Of a stretch of DNA of 36,260 nt, positions 1 through 9,249 are shown one piece after another. The position numbers and the translations under genes were made by a program. The notes beneath the pieces are model-generated. The model made no database searches and was not told where the DNA came from. It saw only the letters and a program-made list of their open reading frames with translations. Source of the DNA: an uncultured Clostridia bacterium (GTDB taxonomy: Bacteria > Bacillota > Clostridia > TANB77 > CAG-508); contig CAMMZC010000014.1 in assembly GCA_946529215.1 (NCBI GenBank), forward strand, positions 1 through 36,260. Direction: 5' to 3'. Each line of letters starts with the position of its first letter. Within the stretch, counting starts at the first letter, position 1.

Positions 1-54
1 CACTATTTTTCTATACCTAATTTTGTTTCACATCAATTGTAACACTACATTTTC

Positions 55-84
55 AAAAAGAAATGCCCAAAAATGGACATTTCT
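55..84 (-). terminator. Rho-independent terminator of the first minus-strand gene
   Basis: Read on the minus strand, a 10-bp stem (arms 59-68 and 75-84, with one G-U pair) closes a 6-nt loop and is followed by a T run. It lies about 67 nt beyond the stop codon at 151. Confidence 0.7.
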
Positions 85-150
85 CTTACATTTGGAATTT
101 AGTTTTTCTTTTGGATTTTACTTTTACAAGTCACCATTATAAAAAATTAT

Positions 151-1866
151 TTATCTATCTATTTCCATATCTTTTATCTTTCTTTGATATATTTCTTCAA
201 ATTCTTGCTGCATTTCTTCTGTAAGTTGTACTGCCAAAAATTTATATTCTTTATTTTCTCCATTTCTTATTATAAGTTCTGGATAAATAGTAATGCCTTC
301 TCTATAATTTCCAAAAAACAAATCATTATTATAATTAAAATCAAATAAATTAATTACTATACCTACATTATCTTCACTAGTAATTATTCCATTTTTTATA
401 AATTCATTTTTTATTGTTTCCTTAAATGAATCTATACTTTTAAGCATAATTTCATCATCATAAAAATTCCATTCTAAACTTGCACTATCTATAATTGCCG
501 CCATTTCCAAATCATCATATATATTTTTTCCATTTGCTTTTATATAGTAGTCATTTAGTTTTTTATATACCTCTCTTTTATTTTCTCCATTTTCTTCGTC
601 ACCAAGATCATCAAAATCTGTAGTTTTAATTTTAGTTAATAACTCATAAGCTTCTTCTTCTGTTCCATACCTAGTCAATGCTTGTGCTATGTGTTCCATA
701 TTGCCTGTATATTGGAATTTTAATATTTCTTCATTTGTCATAAACTTAGTTAATATATAGTAAACCGGCAATACACTATCATACCCATTTCCATATCTAA
801 TTCTCTCATCATCTATATCTCTTTTATTTTTCTTTTCAATTATTTTTTTGTCTATCAATATTTCAAAAATATTACGCGCTTCATACTCAGTACTAGGTTC
901 ATATAATTTAGAGCAATTTTTTTCTTCTCCTTTAAACATATGTAAAATTTCATGTATTAATGACTCTTTATCTGTAGTTTTAAACGTATGTTTTTCGCCA
1001 GAATTATATAATTCAGCTGTAGGCCATAATGTTATACTATTATCCACAGAGCTCCATCCTCCACCTATAAGATATCCGCTTTGGTCTCTATATATTTCAT
1101 CTTTATAATCAATAGTAAAAGTTCTTAATCTCTGTTCAATTAGTTTTAAATCCATATAATCATGATGTGCATCAAATACAAACTTTAAATTGTACAAAAA
1201 ATCTTTTTCTTCGTCGCTTAAATTGTTATTTTGTTCTATTGCTTTTTTTATTCTATCCCAATCATATACATGGCTTTCTACTTCATCAACTGTATTATGT
1301 GCAACTTTTTGTGTTTCACTTATCACTTCTTGGTTTGAACTTTGAATTCCATTAAGTAATTCATTACTATACTCATCTGATACTTTATAGTCACTTGCAA
1401 GTGTGGCTGGATTTATAATTGCAGAGCAAAAAGCTACTATTGTAGTAGTACCAAAAAGAATTAGCTTAGTAAAAACTCTTTGTTTTAAATTTGTCTTTTT
1501 ATTATGAGTAACATATACTATCGGATCTTGATGATTTAACATCATATTTAAATAAATATTATCTTCTGTATTGTCATCACTAATATTCTTTAAATAATAC
1601 CAAAAATAATTTCTTGATTTTTTATCATAAAAAATATCATATTTTCTGTCATGTATCTTTATTTTATCAACTTTTATTGCGTCTTCTTTATTTGCTAAAA
1701 AAGTCGAATATACTTTTAATGCCAAATATTTTTCTCCATCATCTAATTCAAATTTAATTTTACTATTGTCACTACAAGCAAAGTATATTTTTTTATCTTT
1801 TAAAACTATATAATATTCTTTTTCTTTATATGTGTATCTTATAATTATTTCAAGTTTATTTTCCAT
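151..1866 (-). CDS. Membrane-anchored HExxH putative metallopeptidase
   Basis: I do not recognise the family. The 571-residue product has a soluble N-terminal part (about 1-130), one hydrophobic segment (about 134-156, 'LILFGTTTIVAFCSAII') and a large C-terminal region with 'SLIHEILHMF'. HEILH at 305-309 fits the zinc-binding HExxH signature, and Glu residues in the following helix ('STEYEARNIFEIL') could supply a third ligand as in gluzincins. Topology suggests one anchor with the peptidase-like domain on the other side of the membrane from the N-terminus. I chose ATG 1866 over the longer start at 1887 because AGAAAGGAA lies 8-10 nt before it, inside the first codons of the longer form. It sits alone, 90 nt beyond the radical SAM gene. 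The motif is seen; peptidase activity is inferred. Confidence 0.6.
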   Translation of the reverse strand: MENKLEIIIRYTYKEKEYYIVLKDKKIYFACSDNSKIKFELDDGEKYLALKVYSTFLANKEDAIKVDKIKIHDRKYDIFYDKKSRNYFWYYLKNISDDNTEDNIYLNMMLNHQDPIVYVTHNKKTNLKQRVFTKLILFGTTTIVAFCSAIINPATLASDYKVSDEYSNELLNGIQSSNQEVISETQKVAHNTVDEVESHVYDWDRIKKAIEQNNNLSDEEKDFLYNLKFVFDAHHDYMDLKLIEQRLRTFTIDYKDEIYRDQSGYLIGGGWSSVDNSITLWPTAELYNSGEKHTFKTTDKESLIHEILHMFKGEEKNCSKLYEPSTEYEARNIFEILIDKKIIEKKNKRDIDDERIRYGNGYDSVLPVYYILTKFMTNEEILKFQYTGNMEHIAQALTRYGTEEEAYELLTKIKTTDFDDLGDEENGENKREVYKKLNDYYIKANGKNIYDDLEMAAIIDSASLEWNFYDDEIMLKSIDSFKETIKNEFIKNGIITSEDNVGIVINLFDFNYNNDLFFGNYREGITIYPELIIRNGENKEYKFLAVQLTEEMQQEFEEIYQRKIKDMEIDR

Positions 1867-1955
1867 ATATATTTTTCCTTTCTGCATTCAATTAAATAAA
1901 ACATTATTTTTTACTAATACAATAATATATTTTATTTATGTAATTTTCAAATGAT

Positions 1956-2879
1956 TTAAAAAAATTTTCCTTGCCACAAATCATTTTCTTTCATAATCTT
2001 TTCAAACCCATTCATCACCCACTTTTTATGAGCATTCCAATCAGGTGCAATAAGTATATCTTTCGGTGCATCTGCGCATATTCTATGAATAACAACATTT
2101 GGATTTAAATGTGTAATTATATATGTTAAATCTTCAAAATATTCGTCTAGCTCCATTGGTGTATATTCTCCATTTTCATACATTTCAGCCAATTTAGTAT
2201 TTTTTACTACATAAGTTGAATGGATCTTTACTCCGTGAATATTTAGCGTATTTATTAAATCAACCGTTTCTTTTATCTGTACAGGTACATTTTTGAAATC
2301 TCTATCTTCTCCAGGAAGTCCACACATAATATGAGCAATAACATCTATTTCATATTTATTTAATAATTTAACCGCTTCTACAAATTGTTCTGTAGTATAA
2401 CCTCTGTTTAAAATCTCACCAATTTCATTGCTTGCTGTTTGAAGCCCTAATTCTACACATACATAGTATTTATCTGAATATGATTTAATAAGTTTTGCTA
2501 TTTCTTCATTTATACAATCAGGTCTTGTTGCTACACTTAGCCCAACAATTCTATCATAAATTAATGCGCTATCATACTTTTTCTTTAAATTATCTAATGT
2601 ATCATAAGTGTTAGAAAAATTTTGAAAATATATAATAAATTTATTCGCTCTTTTGGCTCTGTAAGAATTAAAATACTTTTTTACTTGTTTGGTAATACTC
2701 TCACTATTGTGCTTAATTAATTCGCCTGAGCCTTTTTCACTACAAAAAATACAACCTCCAGTGCCACAAGTTCCATCTCTATTTGGGCATGTGAATCCAC
2801 CATCTACGCATATTTTTAAAGTTCTTTCTCCAAATTTTTCTTTATAATACTCATTTAGTTTGTTATATCTTTTTTTCAT
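1956..2879 (-). CDS. Radical SAM protein, YhcC/YtqA (TIGR01212) type
   Basis: This 307-residue protein matches the TIGR01212 radical SAM family (E. coli YhcC, B. subtilis YtqA). The N-terminus has 'ICVDGGFTCPNRDG' followed by 'GGCIFC', the Cys set that binds the [4Fe-4S] cluster in this family, with an irregular spacing from the first Cys. Further in are 'YVCVELGLQTAS', 'AHIMCGLPGED' and 'GVKIHSTYVVKNT', all typical of the family's TIM-barrel core. Length is normal. The reaction is not well settled; members are treated as cytosolic SAM enzymes, possibly acting on RNA. The gene starts 16 nt after the stop of the 123-residue gene, so it is probably co-transcribed with the two genes upstream. 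Its ribosome site (AAGAAAG) is weak, consistent with coupling. Confidence 0.9.
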   Translation of the reverse strand: MKKRYNKLNEYYKEKFGERTLKICVDGGFTCPNRDGTCGTGGCIFCSEKGSGELIKHNSESITKQVKKYFNSYRAKRANKFIIYFQNFSNTYDTLDNLKKKYDSALIYDRIVGLSVATRPDCINEEIAKLIKSYSDKYYVCVELGLQTASNEIGEILNRGYTTEQFVEAVKLLNKYEIDVIAHIMCGLPGEDRDFKNVPVQIKETVDLINTLNIHGVKIHSTYVVKNTKLAEMYENGEYTPMELDEYFEDLTYIITHLNPNVVIHRICADAPKDILIAPDWNAHKKWVMNGFEKIMKENDLWQGKFF

Positions 2880-2895
2880 ATTATTAAATTCTTTC

Positions 2896-3267
2896 TTATT
2901 GATAGTTCTTTATTTTTTCTTCGATTTCTTTTAATTTCTTTTTCTTTATAATATTTGATTTTTGAACTATTTTTAATTCTTCTTGTATTAATAAACATAG
3001 TTTTCTTAATGTTTCTTCATCTAGACTATATAAATCTATTTCATCTTTTTTTGCTTTTTCATATAATTCTAAAAATTGTTTTTTTTGATTTTGTTTAATA
3101 CTTTCTAAATTTTTATTTATTACATCAGAATTATCATATTCTTTTGTAATTACCATATTTGAATTATTCATATTTTTCTGTTGTTTTTTATAAAATCTGT
3201 TTTTAAAAAAATCTATTATTTTCTGTATTATACTATGTTTTTTATATTCTATTAAATTATTATTCAC
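2896..3267 (-). CDS. Small lysine-rich protein of unknown function
   Basis: I do not recognise this 123-residue protein. It is strongly charged and probably helical. A hydrophobic/basic N-terminal helix (about 12-28, 'SIIQKIIDFFKNRFYKKQ') is followed by an Asn-rich linker and a C-terminal segment (about 60-120) of coiled-coil character rich in Lys and Glu. There is no signal peptide or clear membrane span. Its start codon overlaps the stop of the 895-residue gene (ATGA type, 4 nt), so the two are translationally coupled and probably work together. The long C-terminal coiled coil of the upstream protein makes a physical interaction a reasonable guess. Confidence 0.7.
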   Translation of the reverse strand: MNNNLIEYKKHSIIQKIIDFFKNRFYKKQQKNMNNSNMVITKEYDNSDVINKNLESIKQNQKKQFLELYEKAKKDEIDLYSLDEETLRKLCLLIQEELKIVQKSNIIKKKKLKEIEEKIKNYQ

Positions 3268-5951
3268 CGTTTCTCTCCTCTTCTAGCTTCATCAATCTCT
3301 TGTAACTTTTTCCATCTATTTTCTGCTTTTTCTTCCTTTGCTTTCAAATACTTAATTGCTCTATCAATTTCAGGCATTCTTAATTTTGCATCTCTTCCTT
3401 TTTGTGATAAATCACCATAATATGTCATCTCCTGATATTTTTCAATTAGTCTTGCTACAATACCTATATCTATCTGTAAATCTTCATTTTTGCCATCTAA
3501 ATCATTAACTATTTTTTCCAACTTTTTTAGTACTTCTCCTGCTTCTTGGCTTTTTTCAAAAAAACTTTCTAAACATCTTTTTAATTCTTCCATCTTTTCA
3601 ATTGTGCTAGCCAAATTTTGTTTTTTTGCATTTTCACCATTCAACATATCATTAAAACTTTTAAAAAGTTTTATAAGCTCTTCTCCTGATAATCCATCTA
3701 TACTTATTTGTTCATCTTCAGGCAATATAGCTTTTTCGTATTCTTGTTCTTCTTGTTTTCTTGTGCGATTTTCCTTAGTGTCTTCAAAACTTTTTTCAAA
3801 ATCTTCTTCTTTTAATCTATCACTTACAGCCTTTCTTAATCCTGATAATTTTTTTGTCCCTCTATCTTTTTTAAAATATTCATCTATTACTTCAAATCCT
3901 ATCTCATATTCATCAATTGATTGCTTTATAGCTTGTGTTAATGAAGGATTATTCTTTCCTAATAACCTAATTGTACTTAATGGTTTACACATTCTCATAT
4001 ATAAAAATACTAAATTTGATTCACTATCTATCAATCCTTCTGGATAGCCTTTTTCAGAAAGTTCTTTTTTAATTATTGGTTTCATTTTGTTTTCATATAC
4101 ATCTCTTAATGAATATGCAGATCTTTCATTTATCTCTTTAATAATGCTTCTTGGAATAAGATTATCTATTCTCTCGTTTTGTTCATCTAGAAATTCTCTA
4201 TTACTATTTTTTATATCACCTTTTGTTTTTGGTTTAATTATTTTGCTTTTACCACTTAACGTAGTTGGCTTACTTATTGCCTTTTTCTTATTTTGCGATT
4301 CAAATATTTCATCAACATTGTTAAAAAAATCAACTCTTGTTCTAGCTTTCTCTAATAATTTTAAATCCTTTCTTTTAGCTAATGCCTTAAATATTTCTTT
4401 TTGTTTATCTGTAGCTTTAATTGGAAAAGTAACATGTATCCTTTTCCTATCTTCTTCATTAGAAAATGGTATTAAGTCATTCCCAAATTTTAAAGGTTCC
4501 ATATCTTTTTTTGGTAAAATAGTAGAAAATATTCCCATATATCCAGGAATACATATATGAAGAATCGTTCTAAAATCATTATTTCTATCAGTACTATCAG
4601 ATAGTTCTTTACCAATTAGTATTTTTCCTCTTTCTCCATTTCTGCTTCTAATCAATTCCTCTTGAAAATAATTTCTTACACTAGAAAAAGTATTTCTTAT
4701 ATATTTTTTTTTATTTAATGATGTTTCACTGTTTTCTATTAATTCCAAAATTGTATCAGCTAAAATCATACCATTTGCCATAAGCTCAGGTACTTCTTGT
4801 TTTCTATTAGGATTAAATTGTTCTGATATTTGTTCTTTTGTAATTATCATATCACTTGGTACACCTTTATCTACTATATTACTTAAATAATTGAAAACCT
4901 TTTTATTTTCATCTTCTGCTAATCTTTCCCAAAAATTAAACCCATCTATTATACTATACATAGTCTCCACCAATTTTTTTGGTCTTTTATGAGCACAATC
5001 TTCTTGAATTTGATAATCTAATTTCAAAATGCGATCAACATTATTTATAGTCATTTTTGATGGTTTTAAAGTATATAGACTATTAGAATTTTTTTTCCAT
5101 CTTTGATTTCTTTTCTCTTTTGGTTGAAACCTATCTTGCACTTTTAAAAATAATTCGAATTTCTTTTTATTATCTTTTTTTATTATATTATTTAACATTC
5201 CTTGTTCAAATTGTTTTTTTATATTCTCTAAATCTTTTGAGCCTAAACGGAATGGAATCTTGGTTCTTTTTTTTGTAGAAAATCTTATAAAATCTACACT
5301 TGTATCAAAAGAATAGTCATCCTTTCCTTGTTCTCCATGCACAGTAAAAGTTTGTAAATAACCTGGTAATGCAAAATTATATACGTTATCTACCCTACTT
5401 GAAACACTATTGTCAACAGACTTTCCTATTAAAATAGGTCTTCCTGAATCTCTTAATCTTAATAATTCATCTATGCATTCATCTTTTATATTAAAAAAAT
5501 ACCCGGAAATAGGTTTACTATCTAATTTTTTTATAGAACTTATTTCATTAAAATTTTCTTCCAAATGATGTGCAAATTGATTTGAAAGATACATCACATT
5601 TGCAACTATATCTTCAAGTGTTCTATTTTTAGATTTCTCGCTTTCAAAATCGAATTGATTTCCATTTTTAAATAAATTCTCAGCAAATTTTTCACTAGAT
5701 TGTGTTAAACTTAATATTGGCTCAATATTTATTTCATTATTAATAATTGTTTTAAATCCAAATATATTCATTAATTCTGTAGTTAATTTTCCTAATTTTA
5801 AATAATAGTCTTTATCTTTATTTTTTGTTTCTTTTATTAATTTTAAAACTTCTTGTATAATTTTTTTTACATTTTTATAATCAATTTTAAAAAATGCCGA
5901 AGCAGAAATCCTATTCTTTGTATATCTGCTTCCACTACCTTTATTTCTCAT
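3264..5951 (-). CDS. Large unrecognised protein with internal duplication and coiled-coil tail
   Basis: I cannot assign this 895-residue protein to a family. It has no signal peptide or membrane span. Two stretches look like copies of one domain: about 111-250 and 386-520. Both have an '[IV/LM]..AN.M.L' helix, then about 45 residues later 'ILIGK', and about 25 residues after that 'PGY...F'. Residues 540-610 are Lys/Ser-rich linker. The C-terminal third (about 690-895) is highly charged and likely coiled coil. The start is firm: AGGAGG sits 8 nt before the ATG. A 4-nt overlap couples it to the 123-residue gene. Base composition and AT-rich codon use match the neighbours, so I see no sign of recent transfer. 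Confidence 0.75.
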   Translation of the reverse strand: MRNKGSGSRYTKNRISASAFFKIDYKNVKKIIQEVLKLIKETKNKDKDYYLKLGKLTTELMNIFGFKTIINNEINIEPILSLTQSSEKFAENLFKNGNQFDFESEKSKNRTLEDIVANVMYLSNQFAHHLEENFNEISSIKKLDSKPISGYFFNIKDECIDELLRLRDSGRPILIGKSVDNSVSSRVDNVYNFALPGYLQTFTVHGEQGKDDYSFDTSVDFIRFSTKKRTKIPFRLGSKDLENIKKQFEQGMLNNIIKKDNKKKFELFLKVQDRFQPKEKRNQRWKKNSNSLYTLKPSKMTINNVDRILKLDYQIQEDCAHKRPKKLVETMYSIIDGFNFWERLAEDENKKVFNYLSNIVDKGVPSDMIITKEQISEQFNPNRKQEVPELMANGMILADTILELIENSETSLNKKKYIRNTFSSVRNYFQEELIRSRNGERGKILIGKELSDSTDRNNDFRTILHICIPGYMGIFSTILPKKDMEPLKFGNDLIPFSNEEDRKRIHVTFPIKATDKQKEIFKALAKRKDLKLLEKARTRVDFFNNVDEIFESQNKKKAISKPTTLSGKSKIIKPKTKGDIKNSNREFLDEQNERIDNLIPRSIIKEINERSAYSLRDVYENKMKPIIKKELSEKGYPEGLIDSESNLVFLYMRMCKPLSTIRLLGKNNPSLTQAIKQSIDEYEIGFEVIDEYFKKDRGTKKLSGLRKAVSDRLKEEDFEKSFEDTKENRTRKQEEQEYEKAILPEDEQISIDGLSGEELIKLFKSFNDMLNGENAKKQNLASTIEKMEELKRCLESFFEKSQEAGEVLKKLEKIVNDLDGKNEDLQIDIGIVARLIEKYQEMTYYGDLSQKGRDAKLRMPEIDRAIKYLKAKEEKAENRWKKLQEIDEARRGEKR

Positions 5952-6016
5952 ATGTAATGCCTCCTAATATCTACCATTATAATACAATAATAATGATATT
6001 TCAACTACATCTCATC

Positions 6017-6051
6017 AAAAAAAAAGATGAAAATACTTCATTTCATCTTTT
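6017..6051 (-). terminator. Rho-independent terminator after the M24 peptidase gene
   Basis: On the minus strand the hairpin AAAAGATGAAA / TTTCATCTTTT with an 8-nt loop runs into nine T residues. It begins at the stop codon and closes the operon. Confidence 0.85.
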
Positions 6052-7114
6052 AAACAGTTAATACAACCAAATCTTTTGGAGATTTAGTTAAAACTTCTTG
6101 TCCATCTTTTGTAATTAACACTGTATCTTCTATACGAACGCCAAAATCCCCTGGAATATATATTCCTGGTTCATCTGTAACTACCATTTTTTCTTTTAAG
6201 TAATTATCATTGGTATCTCTAATAAATGGGGGCTCGTGAATATCAAGTCCTACACCATGCCCTAAAGCGTGAACTAAATCATAACCTTCAATTGCAAAAT
6301 TACTTTTAACAATTTTTGCAACATCTTTTATGCTTGCTCCATCTTTCATTTCATATAAAGATTTTAGTTGATTTTTAAGTACTAAATCATATACATATTT
6401 TTGCTCATCTGTAGGAGTACCTAAAAAAATTGTCCTTGTCATATCTGAACAATATCCATTTACTTTACATCCCATATCTATTGTAATAATATCGTTTTCT
6501 TGTATAACTCTATCTGTAGGAATAGCATGAGGTTTTGAAGAGTTTTCTCCAGAAGCAACTATTGGTGCAAAAGAAACTCCCTCAGCATTATCCATATAAT
6601 ATTTTTCAATAGTCCTTGCTATTTGTTTTTCAGACATTCCAGGTTTAATATAATCTCTTAAAAAAGCAAAACAATCATCAGTAATTTTACAAGCTTGTCT
6701 TAAATTACTTATTTCTTGCTCATCTTTTATCATTCTTAATTTATTTATTATGATATCTGCTTCAACAAAATTATTAATCTTATATAAATGCATAAATTTT
6801 TTGTACGAAGCATAAGTAACGAAACTTTCTTCAAATCCAACATTTTCACAAAACATAAAGAAATTTTCAAAATCATCTTTTGAAATATTTTTAAAATCAT
6901 CAACTACAATTTCGTCAAAAGGAGTAATTTTATTATTTACATATTCTATATATCTGCTATCTGTAACATATATATTTTCTTTTCTTGTAATTAGTAAAAT
7001 CCCTTCTGCCTCTAGTCCTGTAAAATATTTAACATTTATCGGATTACTTATTATCATTCCTTGCAAGTTTAATCCTGCCATTTTGTTTCTAAGACTTAAA
7101 ATTCTGTCGTTCAT
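6050..7114 (-). CDS. M24 family Xaa-Pro aminopeptidase/dipeptidase
   Basis: The 354-residue product is a cytosolic metallopeptidase of the pita-bread M24 fold, which removes N-terminal residues before proline or cleaves Xaa-Pro dipeptides. An N-terminal creatinase-like domain (about 1-125) precedes the catalytic domain. The metal ligands are visible in order: two Asp in 'TIDMGCKVNGYCSDMTRT', His in 'HALGHGVGLDIHEPP', and Glu in 'VTDEPGIYI' and 'VRIEDTVL'. The length is that of the short PepQ/YqhT-like clade. AAGGGG 6 nt before the ATG fixes the start. It is the last gene of a probable operon with the prepilin peptidase 49 nt upstream. Aminopeptidase P and prolidase cannot be told apart here. 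Confidence 0.93.
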   Translation of the reverse strand: MNDRILSLRNKMAGLNLQGMIISNPINVKYFTGLEAEGILLITRKENIYVTDSRYIEYVNNKITPFDEIVVDDFKNISKDDFENFFMFCENVGFEESFVTYASYKKFMHLYKINNFVEADIIINKLRMIKDEQEISNLRQACKITDDCFAFLRDYIKPGMSEKQIARTIEKYYMDNAEGVSFAPIVASGENSSKPHAIPTDRVIQENDIITIDMGCKVNGYCSDMTRTIFLGTPTDEQKYVYDLVLKNQLKSLYEMKDGASIKDVAKIVKSNFAIEGYDLVHALGHGVGLDIHEPPFIRDTNDNYLKEKMVVTDEPGIYIPGDFGVRIEDTVLITKDGQEVLTKSPKDLVVLTV

Positions 7115-7163
7115 ATATTACCCCTTCTTATTTTTGCTTTTTATTAAAATCGATAATTTATTT

Positions 7164-7922
7164 CTATTTATTCCTACTATATAATCCTAGTGTAAATATG
7201 TTTAATAAAATCATTAGTATCGTTTCATACGGTACAAATATTGCTATAAATGTTGCTATAACAATAAATGGTCCAAATGCTATGTATTGATCCATCTTTC
7301 TAATTCTTGTTGCAAGTAAAACTATACTTAATATTGCCCCTATTAAAAAAGACATAAGTGTAATAATTATAATATTTGTAAGTCCAAAATATAATCCTAA
7401 TGCTCCCATTAATTTAACATCACCTAGCCCCATTGCTTCTTTGCCATAGATTAATCCTCCTAGAAGAGTAAGCCCTAAGAAAATTCCTCCTCCTGCTAGC
7501 ATTCCAAGTACCATATTTATTGAAATTGCAACATTTGAAAGTCCATATATAAATGTAAAAATAAGACCAATTTCAAAAATTGTAAGATTCAATCTATTTG
7601 GTATTATCTGTAATTTGTAATCTATGACAAATGCAGATATTAGCATCGGTGTCAAAATCAAATATTTTATTAAATCTAAATTTTCAATAAATGTTGGTTT
7701 TATTCCAAACTTGTATAAAAGCGCAACATATATTACTGCTGTTAATATCATTAGAATATAATTTGGTTTAAATTGTTTTTTATACTCTTTTATAGCTCCT
7801 CTTGTAAAAATAGATTTTTCATCTGGTAAACGTATATTCATCCAATTTACAAGTTCTCCTACAAATAATCCTAATATAGAAACTATTATATAGTAGCCTA
7901 TGTTTACATCATTAAAATACAT
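7164..7922 (-). CDS. Prepilin peptidase (A24 family), without the zinc Cys motif
   Basis: This 252-residue integral membrane protein belongs to the type IV prepilin peptidase family, which cuts the leader of type IV pilin-like precursors at the membrane. The two aspartyl-protease motifs are present: an Asp in 'ISAFVIDYKLQIIPNRLN', and the GxGD motif in 'MGLGDVKLMGALGLYFG'. About eight hydrophobic segments are visible. The N-terminal 'GELVNWMNIRLP' corresponds to the family's G...V..R.P motif, but the two CxxC pairs of the PilD methylase domain are absent, as in some Gram-positive members. It starts 1 nt after the yqeG stop codon, so translation is coupled. No pilin or assembly ATPase gene lies in the window, so its substrate must be encoded elsewhere. 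Confidence 0.88.
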   Translation of the reverse strand: MYFNDVNIGYYIIVSILGLFVGELVNWMNIRLPDEKSIFTRGAIKEYKKQFKPNYILMILTAVIYVALLYKFGIKPTFIENLDLIKYLILTPMLISAFVIDYKLQIIPNRLNLTIFEIGLIFTFIYGLSNVAISINMVLGMLAGGGIFLGLTLLGGLIYGKEAMGLGDVKLMGALGLYFGLTNIIIITLMSFLIGAILSIVLLATRIRKMDQYIAFGPFIVIATFIAIFVPYETILMILLNIFTLGLYSRNK

Positions 7923-7923
7923 T

Positions 7924-8418
7924 CTATGTTTCCTCCTGTTTTAGCTTTTGTTTAAAGAAATTTTCTAAAGGTCTCTTCCATGCTGTGTACCAATAATCTT
8001 TTGGAGTAACTGGATCTACTAGAATTGTATACATTTCACTTCTATTTCCACCAATTACGTCTGTAAAAATCTGGTCTCCTACTACTCCAATATTTCTAGG
8101 TTCAAAATTTAATTCATTTTGAATTTGCTTAAATCCTTTTTTAGAAGGTTTTTTTGCAAATAACTTATATGGTATTTCTAGCTTTTTAGCCACCATCTCT
8201 ACCTTTTCTTTTTTATTTGTATTTGACAAAATATATAACTTAATTCCCTGACCTTTCATTTCATAAGCCCACTTAATTACATCTTCTGACAGATTTTTAT
8301 AATAATCTATCAACGTATTGTCTACATCAAGAATTAATGCTTTGATATTATTTTTCATTAAAAACTCAATATTTATATCTTGTACTTTTTTTAAATATGC
8401 GTTTGGATAAATATTCAT
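7924..8418 (-). CDS. yqeG: YqeG family HAD IIIA-type phosphatase
   Basis: The 164-residue product matches the YqeG family of small HAD-superfamily phosphatases. HAD motif I is 'LILDVDNTLIDY' (Asp nucleophile and second Asp), motif II is the Ser/Thr in 'YILSNTNKKEK', a motif III Lys lies in 'FAKKPSKKG', and motif IV is 'GVVGDQIFTDVIGGN'. Length is normal for the family. It is cytosolic, and its physiological substrate is not established. GAGAGG 5 nt before the ATG supports the start. It sits 16 nt after the membrane metallopeptidase gene and abuts the prepilin peptidase gene. Confidence 0.93.
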   Translation of the reverse strand: MNIYPNAYLKKVQDINIEFLMKNNIKALILDVDNTLIDYYKNLSEDVIKWAYEMKGQGIKLYILSNTNKKEKVEMVAKKLEIPYKLFAKKPSKKGFKQIQNELNFEPRNIGVVGDQIFTDVIGGNRSEMYTILVDPVTPKDYWYTAWKRPLENFFKQKLKQEET

Positions 8419-8434
8419 AAATGCCTCTCTTATT

Positions 8435-9127
8435 CTATCTTATAATAAATATGCTACATAAAATAATCATTCTTCCAAATGTGTTTAAAAGTAGACTAAA
8501 GTTTGTTGCCTTTATTCCTAAATTATTTAATTTGTCATATTCATTAATTATTCTTTCAATTTCTATTTTATCAGATATATTGGTTTCTTCCATATATTCT
8601 TTTGCTAAAAATCTTGCCTTTGTCATTGCATCATCTTCCAAATAGCTTCTTATAAAATAATATATGAAACCTAAAATAATAAATACACTTAAAATAAACA
8701 TTTTATTCGGTAAAAGTTTAAATATACCTAGTAAAATTAGTATGTAAAAACAAGCAAGATAAAAACATGAAAATATATAATTAAATAGCAGTATTCTTCT
8801 ATCTTGCACTGAATGAAGGCATTCATGTGCTATAGTTTGTATGCGAGTAAAACTTTCTCTCATATTCGCTATTACGATTTTATCCGAAACTGCTATATAT
8901 AAACAATTATTAGCTTTTTTATCTTCTTGTATTTCTACTTTTTCATTATTTAGTTTTTTTAAAATTGATTTGCAGATTTCTATATTAGATGGATATTTTT
9001 TTGCAATCTCATCTAATTCTTTATTATTTTCTGCAATTTGTTTTATTTCTTTTATGTTTATTTGATATACCACTCTTATTAAAATTAAGGTTATTATTAA
9101 TAAAAAAATTATAATTAAAAAATCCAT
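8435..9127 (-). CDS. Membrane zinc metallopeptidase (HExxH), YugP-like
   Basis: This 230-residue protein has an N-terminal membrane helix (about 3-20), a soluble stretch, the zinc motif 'TIAHECLHSVQDRR' (HECLH near 104-108), two adjacent membrane helices (about 115-160), 'LEDDAMTKARFLAKEYM', and a last helix at the C-terminus. The arrangement resembles the YugP-type membrane metallopeptidases, where a Glu/Asp in the 'EDDA..KA' region would be the third zinc ligand. That assignment is by pattern only. It is upstream of yqeG with a 16-nt gap, so it probably heads the yqeG-prepilin peptidase-M24 operon. The ribosome site AAGGG is rather far from the ATG (about 13 nt). Confidence 0.7.
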   Translation of the reverse strand: MDFLIIIFLLIITLILIRVVYQINIKEIKQIAENNKELDEIAKKYPSNIEICKSILKKLNNEKVEIQEDKKANNCLYIAVSDKIVIANMRESFTRIQTIAHECLHSVQDRRILLFNYIFSCFYLACFYILILLGIFKLLPNKMFILSVFIILGFIYYFIRSYLEDDAMTKARFLAKEYMEETNISDKIEIERIINEYDKLNNLGIKATNFSLLLNTFGRMIILCSIFIIR

Positions 9128-9249
9128 TATTTAGAACTTTCCCTTCTTTTTAAGCTTCAAATATTATTACTAGTATTTTTATAAATACATATTCAATATC
9201 CTCTTAAATCATAATTTATTATATATATAACAACCAAAAAAATCTATAT

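Noticed and set aside
3490..4047. Long plus-strand frame inside the 895-residue gene
   Set aside because: It is antisense to a well-supported gene and its Ser/Phe/Leu-rich product is typical of the reverse strand of Lys/Glu-rich coding DNA. The same applies to other antisense frames.
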